From Candidatus Bipolaricaulota bacterium (GTDB taxonomy: Bacteria > Bipolaricaulota > Bipolaricaulia > Bipolaricaulales > Bipolaricaulaceae), in assembly GCA_027027485.1 (NCBI GenBank), contig JALVLL010000064.1:1-5342 (forward strand): DNA of 5,342 nucleotides, read 5' to 3'. Positions 1 through 5,342 of this stretch are shown here, in pieces. The notes beneath the pieces were generated by a model, which saw only the letters and a program-made list of their open reading frames with translations, made no database searches and was not told the origin of the DNA. Position 1 is the first letter of the stretch, and the number at the start of each line of letters is the position of its first letter. Both the position numbers and the translations under genes were made by a program.

Positions 1-124
1 CACCGCGGTTAACCTCACGTTCGTGGGGATCGAGGCTGGGATCGTGATCCCCCTCAACGTGGCCACCCTCTACATCGCGATCAAGCTCTTTCGCCGCGAG
101 GAGATTCTCACCCGTTGGAAGTAA
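1..124 (+). CDS. C-terminal end of a membrane protein, probably an ABC-type permease (partial)
   Basis: Reading from base 2 gives 40 codons ending in TAA at 122-124; the 5' part lies outside the window. The peptide has a long hydrophobic stretch (about residues 6-30, ending VATLYIAIKLF) followed at once by a short basic/acidic tail, RREEILTRWK. A last transmembrane helix followed by a cytoplasmic LFRREEIL-type tail is common at the C-terminus of ABC-2-type permeases (drug, Na+ or polysaccharide exporters); that assignment is inference from this short tail only. The protein would sit in the cytoplasmic membrane and work with an ATP-binding subunit encoded to the left. No terminator is visible directly after the stop; the next gene begins 52 bases later with its own promoter-like sequence. 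Confidence 0.5.
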   Translation, partial: TAVNLTFVGIEAGIVIPLNVATLYIAIKLFRREEILTRWK

Positions 125-126
125 AC

Positions 127-155
127 TTGGAGCTGTGTGATGCTGCGCCTACAAT
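127..155 (+). promoter_or_regulatory. Predicted sigma70-type promoter for the small coiled-coil ORF
   Basis: A -35-like TTGGAG (127-132) and a -10-like TACAAT (150-155, five of six consensus bases) are separated by the optimal 17 bases. Transcription would start near 161-163, giving a leader of only about 15 bases that consists almost entirely of the ribosome binding site. The -35 matches only its TTG half. The placement in the 52-base gap between two + strand genes supports the call, but it rests on motif reading alone. Confidence 0.45.
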
Positions 156-164
156 ACTCGCTCC

Positions 165-171
165 AGGAGGT
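165..171 (+). promoter_or_regulatory. Strong Shine-Dalgarno sequence for the 51-codon ORF
   Basis: AGGAGGT is followed by a 5-base spacer (GGCCT) and then ATG at 177-179. The leuS start on the other strand has the same arrangement (AAGGAGGT, GGCCC, GTG). This supports a real start for a gene too short to be trusted on ORF length alone. Confidence 0.75.
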
Positions 172-176
172 GGCCT

Positions 177-332
177 ATGGCGTACGTCACCAAAAAGGAG
201 CTCATCGAGAAGATAAAACCCCTTCTTGAGGATCTCGGCAGGGCGCTGGAGGAGCTGGAGACGGCGCTTGACGAGGCCAAGGTGAACCTGGAGAAGACCA
301 ACGACGCCATCGCCGAGGCCGAGGAAGAGTGA
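177..332 (+). CDS. Small acidic coiled-coil protein, 51 aa, function unknown
   Basis: The ORF runs from ATG at 177 to TGA at 330-332 and is preceded by a near-perfect ribosome binding site. It begins MAYVTKKELIEKIKPLL and ends AIAEAEEE. Nearly every residue is helix-forming, with no Cys, Trp, signal peptide or membrane segment. Hydrophobic residues (Ile, Leu, Val, Ala) recur at 3-4 residue spacing from about residue 10 to 48, as in an amphipathic helix or short coiled coil. The product is strongly acidic: 12 Glu and 3 Asp against 6 Lys and 1 Arg. I do not recognise the family. It could be a small cytoplasmic oligomerising or partner-binding helix. It has its own predicted promoter, and the terminator at 485-520 closes the unit, so it is probably transcribed alone. 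It converges with the - strand operon. Confidence that it is a real gene comes from the ribosome binding site and the non-random helical composition; no function is claimed. Confidence 0.72.
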   Translation: MAYVTKKELIEKIKPLLEDLGRALEELETALDEAKVNLEKTNDAIAEAEEE

Positions 333-484
333 TCCCCGCGGGCTCCAGGGGGTTCGTCCCTCCACGGGAAATCCATATTTCCTCCCGAGGGGCTCCACAG
401 CCCCGGTTTAGGATGCAGACGTCGGGCAAGGACGGGACGAATCGCCCCCGCCCCCCTGAAGAAAGCCCGCTTTCCCACCTCCGG
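333..484 (+). ncRNA. Possible structured RNA or structured 3' UTR between the small ORF and its terminator
   Basis: This 152-base stretch contains no convincing gene but has nested complementarity. TTCGTCCC (353-360) pairs perfectly with GGGACGAA (434-441), and the adjoining GGGGG (348-352) can pair with CCCCC (445-449) across a 3-base bulge. This makes a closing helix of about 13 base pairs. Inside it are a hairpin GGAAAT/ATTTCC (367-372 with 377-382) and a perfect hairpin GGGGCT-CCAC-AGCCCC (389-404). It would be co-transcribed with the 51-codon ORF and end at the terminator at 485. It does not match 4.5S, RNase P, tmRNA or a riboswitch class that I can identify; a 6S-like architecture was considered but is not demonstrated. 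GC-rich DNA gives chance helices, so confidence is low. Confidence 0.25.
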
Positions 485-520
485 GACGAGGGGCCCCAAA
501 AAGGGCCCCTCGTCTTTTGT
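485..520 (+). terminator. Strong rho-independent terminator
   Basis: The arms GACGAGGGGCCC (485-496) and GGGCCCCTCGTC (503-514) form a perfect 12-bp stem around the 6-base loop CAAAAA, followed directly by TTTTGT. The T run lies only on the + strand side, so the terminator acts on transcripts from the 51-codon ORF and/or the structured region. Read on the - strand the hairpin is followed by CCGGAGG, so it should not work as a classical terminator for the operon arriving from the right, although the stem may still protect the 3' end of that message. Confidence 0.9.
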
Positions 521-556
521 TCGTTGGGATTTAGGCGATGCTATCGTCCTTGCCGC

Positions 557-1285
557 TCAGGCCCCGAACCTGCGGCGGGCCTCCTCCAAGCCCTCCGGAG
601 TGCCCACATCGATGATCTCCACCGGAGAGACGAAGGCCCAAAGGGTCTCCCCCGATTCGATGACCCTCGGGAAGAGGTCCCGCACGAGATCCCATCGCGC
701 GCCCTTGGGGAGATGGGAGAGGATCCCGGGCTCGAGGAGGCATATCCCGGCATACTTCCACTTCCCCCCGGATCCCTTCACGGGGTGCCAGGCGACGATG
801 CGGCCCTCGTCGGAAAGCTCCACGAGCCCATGCTCCCCAGAGCGATCCCCTTCCCGGAGGACCACCGTACCTATGCCGCGGCGCTCGCGGTGGAACGAGA
901 AAAGCTCCCCAAAGGGGAAGCCATCGAGGACCACCTCTCCGTGCACCACCAAAAAGGCACGGACGAGCCGTTCCCTCATCTTGTCCAGCGCCCCGGCGGT
1001 GCCCAGGGGCTCCTCCTCGAAGTAATAGCGGATCGAAACTCCGAAGGGGCCGCCATCGCCGACGTAGGAGATGATTTTTTCCGGCTTGTGGTGAAGATTT
1101 ATGAGGACCTCCTCCACACCCGCTCCCGCCAGCACCTCCAGGTTCCATCCTAAAACGGGCTTCCCCCCTACGCGCAGGAGCGGCTTGAGGATACCGTATG
1201 TGGGTGGCCGAAGCTCGTCGCCATCGCCGGCGCACAGGACCACAGCTACACGGGGGGTCTCGGAGCTCCGGGCTTTACCGTCCAT
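557..1285 (-). CDS. Sugar-phosphate nucleotidyltransferase-like protein with altered signature motif
   Basis: This 242-residue protein belongs to the NTP_transferase superfamily (GalU/RmlA/GDP-mannose pyrophosphorylase/MurU/HddC type). These soluble enzymes join a sugar-1-phosphate to an NTP to give a nucleotide-sugar and pyrophosphate. Family landmarks, in order, are the N-terminal strand and loop VAVVLCAG (13-20), KPLLRVGGKPVL (34-45), GTAGAL (95-100), the HGE strand (115-117), YAGICLLEP (178-186) and IDVGTPEG (225-232). The length suits the short, hexapeptide-free members. Unusually, the consensus AGxGTRLRP reads AGDGDELRP (19-27), PKP reads LKP (33-35), and the metal-binding GD reads GE (116-117). 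The sugar and nucleotide therefore cannot be guessed, and activity may be altered. The ATG at 1285 is preceded by a modest AAGGGA at 1290-1295; no other plausible start lies nearby. The gene follows leuS by 29 bases and is probably in the same transcript as the phosphohexomutase, which could supply its substrate. Confidence 0.85.
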   Translation of the reverse strand: MDGKARSSETPRVAVVLCAGDGDELRPPTYGILKPLLRVGGKPVLGWNLEVLAGAGVEEVLINLHHKPEKIISYVGDGGPFGVSIRYYFEEEPLGTAGALDKMRERLVRAFLVVHGEVVLDGFPFGELFSFHRERRGIGTVVLREGDRSGEHGLVELSDEGRIVAWHPVKGSGGKWKYAGICLLEPGILSHLPKGARWDLVRDLFPRVIESGETLWAFVSPVEIIDVGTPEGLEEARRRFGA

Positions 1286-1314
1286 CCGTTCCCTTTTGCC
1301 CGCCTAGGGTATCC

Positions 1315-4236
1315 TCAGCTCTTCACCACCAACGATACGAGCCTCCCGGGGACGGCGATGGTCTTCACGAGCTCCTTGCCCTGGAGGTGTTTTTTCACCT
1401 CTTCAGCGGAGAGGACCGCTTCCTTAAGCGCCTCGGGATCGCCGGCCACATCGTGGGGGAGCCTCACCCGGGCGCGTACCTTCCCGTTTATCTGGACCGG
1501 GATCTCCACCTCCAAAAGTTTCAGGGCCTCCTCGTCGTATGAGGGCCACTCCTGCTCAAGCACCGCCCCTCCCTCTCCGAGCCTGTGCCAGAGCTCCTCG
1601 GCGATGAACGGGGTGAAGGGGGAGATGAGGAGGATGGTGTCGCGCAGGATGCGCCTGAGTAACGGGAGATCAGGCTCCCCGGCCACGTACCGCTCCAGGG
1701 CGTTGGTGAGCTCCATGATCCCGGCTATCGCCACGTTGAAGCCGAACCTCTTGGACTCGAACTCCCGGGTGACCTTGCGGACCGTCTCGTTAAACTTGGC
1801 CCAGATCTCCCTGTCCTTTTCGGGAAGGGCCGCGGGATCGAACTCCCGGGGGACGTCTTTAACTTTGGGGATCCACTCGGAGAAGAGGTCCCAGAAGCGG
1901 TTGAGGAACCGCCACGCCCCTCGCACCCCCTCCTCGGACCACTCGATCTCCTTCTCCGGTGGCCCCATGAAGAGGGTGTAGAGGCGCTCGGTGTCGGCCC
2001 CGTACTTCGCGATGAGCTCGTCGGGGGAGACCACATTGAGCTTGGACTTCGACATGGCCACCACCGAGACCTCTAGCTCCCTGTGGCAGTGGGGGCAGTA
2101 TTTCCCGTCAACTACCTCCTTGGGCGGGATCCAGCGGTGCTCGGGGCACCAGTAGGCGGGGTAGGTGATCATCCCCTGGGTGAAGAGCCGCGCGAAGGGC
2201 TCACCGAAGGAGAGATACCCCATATCCCGCAGGGCCTTGGTGATGAACCGGGAGTAGAGCAGGTGCAGGATCGCGTGCTCCACCCCGCCTACATACAGGT
2301 CCACCGGGAGCCACTTGTTCACGAGCTCCGAGTCGAAGGGTTTCTCATCGTCGTGGGGGGAAATGTAGCGCAGGTAATACCAGGAGGAGTCCACGAAGGT
2401 GTCCATGGTGTCCGTTTCCCTCTTGGCCGGGCCGCCGCACTTGGGGCAGGTGGTGTGCACGAACTCGGGGATCTCAGACAGGCCCTTGAGCCCGATCCGG
2501 TCCACCTCGGGGAGGAGCACCGGGAGCTGGTCCTCGGGTACCGGGACGATGCCGCATTCTTCGCAGTAGACGATGGGGATCGGGGCGCCCCAGTAGCGCT
2601 GTCGGGAGATCAGCCAGTCCCTCAGGCGGTAGTTCACCGCGAACTTCCCGATGCCCTTCTCCTCGAGCCACTCGGTGGTCCTCTTCACCGCGACGTCGCC
2701 GGGGGTGCCCGTGAGGGGGCCGGAGTTGATCATCTCCCCGTACTCGGCGTGGAAGAGGAGGTCCCTGAGGAAGGGGATATCCCAGAGGACCTCGGCCACG
2801 GTGCGCTTCCCGGAAAGGTCAGGGTTCAGGGATTTAATTCGCTCCAAAGCTCTTTTTTCCTGTTCAAGTGAATCTACATTAATAACTTCGTCATGAAAGA
2901 CAATGAACCACCCGCTTCCAACTAAAGCAGACCAAGTACCTGGAACCAAACATTTCTGAATAACTTCCGCAACTTCGTGCGCGTATCTTGGCTCAATTTC
3001 AACTTCTAACACTATTGATCCGTCATCATTTTCGTGTATTGTGAAATTTTTAATCTCGCCGGCTAAAGAGGAAAGAACCATTTCAGCCCTTAATGTTTCT
3101 TTGTCTTTGCAAGTTCCGGCTTGTATAAATGCGACGGCTTTCTTATTTGGGTGGGCGATCACCGGGATCACCGGGATCCCGTATTTCAGCGCGAACTGGA
3201 AGTCGCGCTCGTCGTGGGCCGGGACGGCCATGATGGCCCCGGTCCCATAGGTCATGAGGACGTAGTCGGCGATCCAGATGGGGATCCTCTCGCCGTTCAC
3301 GGGGTTTATCGCGTACGCCCCGATGAAGACCCCGGTCTTCTCCCTCTCGGTGGAGAGCCGCTCCACCTCGGTACGGCGCGCCGCGGACTCCTTGTACTCC
3401 TCCACCTCACGGCGCCTGTCGGGGGAGGTGAGCTCGTCCACCAGGGGGTGCTCCGGAGCGAGCACCATGAAGGTGGCCCCCCAGAGGGTGTCGGGGCGGG
3501 TGGTGAAGACCACGATCTCGTCGCCCCGCTCGCTTCTGAAGGTGACGTTCGCTCCCTCCGAGCGGCCGATCCAGTTGCGCTGCATCGTCTTCACGTGCTC
3601 GGGCCAGTCCAGCGTGTCCAGGTCCCGCAGGAGCTCCTCGGCGTAGGCGGTGATCTTGAAGAACCACTGGGTGAGGGTCCTCTTCTCCACCGGGGTGTTA
3701 CAGCGCTCGCAGCGCCCCCCCACGGCCTGTTCGTTGGCGAGCACCGTCTCGCAGTTGGGGCAGTAGTTGACCTCCGCCTCGGCCCGGTAGGCCAAGCCCC
3801 GCTCATATAGCTTCAGGAAGATCCACTGGGTCCACTTGTAGTACTCGGGCTCGCAGGTGGCGATCTCCCGGTCCCAATCGAACACCACCCCCCAGTCGCG
3901 GAACTGGCGCTTGAACTCGGCGATGTTCCGCATGGTCCACTCCCGGGGGTGGATCCCGTGGCGGATGGCCTGGTTCTCCGCCGGGAGGCCGAAGGCATCC
4001 CAGCCCATGGGGTTGAGGACGTTATAGCCCCGCATGATGAGGTAGCGGGTGATGGCGTCGCCGAGGATGTAGTTGCGGCCGTGGCCCACGTGGGGCTTGG
4101 CCGAGGGGTAGGGGAACATGTTGAGGTAGTAGAACTTGCGCTCGGTGTCGTAGATGTCGGCCTTGAAGAAGCCCCGCTCGTGCCAGAAGTCCTTCCAGCG
4201 CTCCTCTATCTCCCTGGGGACGTACGGCTCACCCAC
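1315..4236 (-). CDS. leuS: Leucine--tRNA ligase (LeuRS) carrying an extra internal domain
   Basis: Charges tRNA-Leu with leucine using ATP in the cytoplasm and can hydrolyse misacylated products; class I synthetase, 973 aa. Visible landmarks: HIGH-type motif HVGH (49-52); an N-terminal Cys-pair module CPNC/CERC (159-162, 176-179); CP1 editing site with TTRPDT (245-250) and GTGAIMAVPAHDERD (331-345, ending in the conserved Asp); core motif NYRLRDWLISRQRYWG (535-550); second Cys pairs CEEC/CPKC (558-561, 597-600); DSSWYYLRY (616-624); a compact leucine-specific insertion with CPEH...CPHC (697-717); AMSKS (727-731); anticodon-binding helices (about 770-900); and C-terminal domain with INGKVRARV (916-924). 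All parts of a working bacterial LeuRS are present. The anomaly is a block of about 110 residues (363-472) after CP1, with AT-rich codons; without it the protein would be about 860 aa, the usual size. The start is GTG at 4234-4236, with AAGGAGGT five bases upstream, overlapping the end of the phosphohexomutase gene by 8 bases. Confidence 0.97.
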   Translation of the reverse strand: MGEPYVPREIEERWKDFWHERGFFKADIYDTERKFYYLNMFPYPSAKPHVGHGRNYILGDAITRYLIMRGYNVLNPMGWDAFGLPAENQAIRHGIHPREWTMRNIAEFKRQFRDWGVVFDWDREIATCEPEYYKWTQWIFLKLYERGLAYRAEAEVNYCPNCETVLANEQAVGGRCERCNTPVEKRTLTQWFFKITAYAEELLRDLDTLDWPEHVKTMQRNWIGRSEGANVTFRSERGDEIVVFTTRPDTLWGATFMVLAPEHPLVDELTSPDRRREVEEYKESAARRTEVERLSTEREKTGVFIGAYAINPVNGERIPIWIADYVLMTYGTGAIMAVPAHDERDFQFALKYGIPVIPVIAHPNKKAVAFIQAGTCKDKETLRAEMVLSSLAGEIKNFTIHENDDGSIVLEVEIEPRYAHEVAEVIQKCLVPGTWSALVGSGWFIVFHDEVINVDSLEQEKRALERIKSLNPDLSGKRTVAEVLWDIPFLRDLLFHAEYGEMINSGPLTGTPGDVAVKRTTEWLEEKGIGKFAVNYRLRDWLISRQRYWGAPIPIVYCEECGIVPVPEDQLPVLLPEVDRIGLKGLSEIPEFVHTTCPKCGGPAKRETDTMDTFVDSSWYYLRYISPHDDEKPFDSELVNKWLPVDLYVGGVEHAILHLLYSRFITKALRDMGYLSFGEPFARLFTQGMITYPAYWCPEHRWIPPKEVVDGKYCPHCHRELEVSVVAMSKSKLNVVSPDELIAKYGADTERLYTLFMGPPEKEIEWSEEGVRGAWRFLNRFWDLFSEWIPKVKDVPREFDPAALPEKDREIWAKFNETVRKVTREFESKRFGFNVAIAGIMELTNALERYVAGEPDLPLLRRILRDTILLISPFTPFIAEELWHRLGEGGAVLEQEWPSYDEEALKLLEVEIPVQINGKVRARVRLPHDVAGDPEALKEAVLSAEEVKKHLQGKELVKTIAVPGRLVSLVVKS
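2821..3150 (-). other. AT-rich in-frame foreign domain inside leuS (LeuRS residues 363-472)
   Basis: Hand counting gives 132 G+C in 330 bases (40%), against 38/60 just to the right (3151-3210) and 40/60 just to the left (2761-2820). Both edges are abrupt. The segment stays open in the leuS frame for all 110 codons and uses AAA, GAA, ATT, GTT and TTA freely, unlike the GC-ending codons around it. The encoded piece begins after PVIAH with KKAVAFIQAG and includes PGTWSALVGSGWFIVFH (432-448). It looks like a small alpha/beta domain: strand, helix, strands separated by ENDDGS, helix, two strands, helix. It occupies the linker joining the CP1 editing domain to the catalytic core, which in ordinary bacterial LeuRS is only about 25 residues between PVI and NSG. 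It has no intein end residues. Its function is unknown. The exact protein borders are uncertain because residues 473-499 are GC-rich and may be partly original linker. Confidence 0.85.
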
Positions 4237-5342
4237 GGGCCACCTCCTTGGCGAGCTCCACCCCGGCGGAAATGACCTCGTCCACGGCCGCGGGGGAGTC
4301 CATCTCGCTGTAGACCCTGAGGATCGGCTCCGTCCCTGAGGCGCGGAACATGAGCCATCCGTTCCTGAACCGAAGCTTCACCCCGTCCAGGGTCTCGACC
4401 TCCACCACTTTCCTTCCCGCGACGGAATCCGGCGGGGAGGCCTTGATCCTCTCCACGACCTCTTTCCTCGCCTCGAGCTCCAGATCCACCCGGCGGTAGT
4501 GGTGGGGGCCATAACGGCGGAAGAGCTCCTCGACGAGCTTCCCCAAGCCTTTCCCCTCGGAGGCGATGAGCTCAAGAAGGAGCAATCCCGCCAGGATCCC
4601 GTCCCGCTCGGGTAGATGCCACCGGTACCCGTATCCCCCGGATTCCTCGGCGGCGAACATGGCCTCGCCCCGGTAGAGGCCCTCCACGGCCCACTTGAAA
4701 CCGATCTTTATCTCCCGGACCTCGAGCCCCGCGTCTTCCCCGATCTTCCTGATGAGATCCGTGAGGGCGAAGGACTTGAGGATGAGCCCCCGCTCACCGC
4801 GGTTCTTGATGAGGTGCCAGAGGATGAGGGACGAGGTGCGGTGGGTATCCACGAAGTTCCCGTCCTCGTCCATGGAAGCCCCGCGGTCCCCGTCGCCATC
4901 GGTGATGAGCCCCACGAGGATCCACCCCCGGACCCTCTTCTTGAGGGAGCGGACCACCGCCCGGGTGGGCCACATGAACTCCGGTATGGGCTCTGGCCTC
5001 ATGCCCCCGAAGAGGGGGTCCACCCTCGACCTCACCGCGGTGTGTTTGATGCCGTGTTTCGCGAGGAGCTCCGCGAGGTAGCCCTGGGCCGAGCCGTACA
5101 TGGGATCCACCACCACGTGTACCGGTGTTTCGGCTATCGCTTTGAGGTCCACCTTCCCCTCGAGGGCGGCCAGGTACTCCTCCCGGATGGAGGTGATGGG
5201 GACGGGTGAGTCCTGTACCCCGGGGTCCTCGGATGGGAGGTGCCTTTCCACGAGGTCCGTGACCTCGGCGGTGGCGGAGCCCCCGTATTCGGGCTTTATC
5301 TTGAAGCCGTTGTAATGGGGGGGGTTGTGAGAGGCGGTGATC
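4229..5342 (-). CDS. Alpha-D-phosphohexomutase (phosphoglucomutase/phosphomannomutase), 5' partial
   Basis: Interconverts hexose-6-phosphate and hexose-1-phosphate through a phosphoserine intermediate, feeding nucleotide-sugar and cell-envelope polysaccharide synthesis in the cytoplasm. The reading frame continues to the window edge (first full codon at 5341), giving 370 residues; about 90-100 N-terminal residues of a roughly 460-residue family member are missing. All four family loops are visible, in fragment numbering: the catalytic serine loop TASHNPP at the very start (Ser 4), the Mg-binding loop DGDGDR (148-153), the sugar-recognition loop EESGGYG (232-238), and the phosphate-binding loop RASGTEPILRVY (333-344). 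It is therefore a competent enzyme as far as seen. Sequence alone does not decide between glucose, mannose and glucosamine substrates, so no symbol is given. The stop TGA at 4229-4231 lies inside the start region of leuS, so the two are probably co-transcribed and translationally coupled. A downstream nucleotidyltransferase-like gene fits the same pathway. Confidence 0.95.
   Translation of the reverse strand, partial: ITASHNPPHYNGFKIKPEYGGSATAEVTDLVERHLPSEDPGVQDSPVPITSIREEYLAALEGKVDLKAIAETPVHVVVDPMYGSAQGYLAELLAKHGIKHTAVRSRVDPLFGGMRPEPIPEFMWPTRAVVRSLKKRVRGWILVGLITDGDGDRGASMDEDGNFVDTHRTSSLILWHLIKNRGERGLILKSFALTDLIRKIGEDAGLEVREIKIGFKWAVEGLYRGEAMFAAEESGGYGYRWHLPERDGILAGLLLLELIASEGKGLGKLVEELFRRYGPHHYRRVDLELEARKEVVERIKASPPDSVAGRKVVEVETLDGVKLRFRNGWLMFRASGTEPILRVYSEMDSPAAVDEVISAGVELAKEVARG
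4242..4249 (-). promoter_or_regulatory. leuS Shine-Dalgarno sequence inside the phosphohexomutase gene
   Basis: On the - strand AAGGAGGT is followed by GGCCC and then the GTG start of leuS (4236-4234). This decides the GTG as the start. It lies in the last codons of the upstream gene, whose TGA falls within the second and third codons of leuS (8-base overlap), a typical arrangement for translational coupling or re-initiation. Confidence 0.8.

Noticed and set aside
348..364. tRNA T-arm-like GGGGGTTCG suggesting a tRNA or tmRNA end
   Set aside because: The loop does not read TTCRANY, there is no acceptor stem or CCA, and the bases pair better with 434-449.
149..499. - strand open frame of 116 codons over the small ORF and terminator
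   Set aside because: It runs through the terminator stem, its product has a run of Ser/Ala typical of an antisense shadow, and the opposing 51-codon ORF has the ribosome binding site.
485..520. Bidirectional terminator for the converging operon
   Set aside because: The T run follows the stem only on the + strand; on the - strand the hairpin is followed by CCGGAGG.
329..1153. Long + strand open frame of 274 codons
   Set aside because: It lies opposite the nucleotidyltransferase gene, which has recognisable family motifs. The + strand translation is rich in Pro, Arg and Gly with no domain pattern, as expected of a GC-rich shadow frame, and it would have to be read through the strong terminator at 485-520.
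3101..3129. Promoter-like TTGTCT (3101-3106), 17-base spacer, TATAAA (3124-3129) on the + strand, antisense to leuS
   Set aside because: It lies inside the AT-rich insert, where such matches are expected by chance, and no + strand gene follows it. It could cause spurious antisense transcription but nothing supports a function.
2821..3150. Intein inside leuS
   Set aside because: The block encodes only about 110 residues, has no N-terminal Cys/Ser splice residue at its border and no C-terminal His-Asn followed by Cys/Ser/Thr. Inteins normally sit in catalytic motifs, not in a variable linker.
3157..3179. Tandem 9-base repeat (GATCACCGG-like, two copies) beside the insert edge
   Set aside because: It encodes the repeated Pro-Val-Ile of PVIPVI, a normal strand in LeuRS; it has no partner at the other edge of the insert and so is not a target-site duplication.

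Overview
The window is GC-rich bacterial DNA (about 60-65% G+C by eye). It has clear Shine-Dalgarno sequences, GTG as well as ATG starts, and tightly packed genes. The LeuRS is of bacterial type with several Cys-pair (zinc-like) modules, and the proteins are rich in Glu, Arg and Lys. This would suit an uncultivated, possibly thermophilic bacterium, but the phylum cannot be fixed from the sequence alone.

Layout. The left end (1-124, + strand) holds the C-terminal 40 codons of a membrane protein, probably an ABC-type permease. Next comes a small autonomous-looking + strand unit: a sigma70-like promoter (127-155), a strong ribosome binding site (165-171), a 51-residue acidic coiled-coil ORF (177-332), about 150 bases with self-complementary structure and no gene (333-484), and a very strong rho-independent terminator (485-520). 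The rest, 557-5342, is a three-gene block on the - strand, read from right to left. It contains an alpha-D-phosphohexomutase (phosphoglucomutase/phosphomannomutase; 5' end outside the window), then leuS overlapping it by 8 bases, then a sugar-phosphate nucleotidyltransferase-like gene 29 bases downstream. The + strand unit and the - strand operon converge on the terminator region.

How the genes fit together. The phosphohexomutase makes hexose-1-phosphates, and nucleotidyltransferases of the family at 557-1285 convert such sugars to nucleotide-sugars, so the two form a natural pair. leuS sits between them as a housekeeping passenger, apparently translationally coupled to the mutase.

Main discovery. 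The LeuRS is 973 residues, about 110 longer than usual for bacteria. The excess is a single in-frame block at residues 363-472 (bases 2821-3150), just after the CP1 editing domain. That block is only about 40% G+C, against 63-77% in the adjoining stretches, and uses AT-rich codons. It looks like a recently acquired foreign protein domain spliced into an essential enzyme without breaking it. Second-rank observations are the nucleotidyltransferase, whose nucleotide- and metal-binding motifs are altered at several usually conserved residues, and the possible structured RNA after the small ORF.
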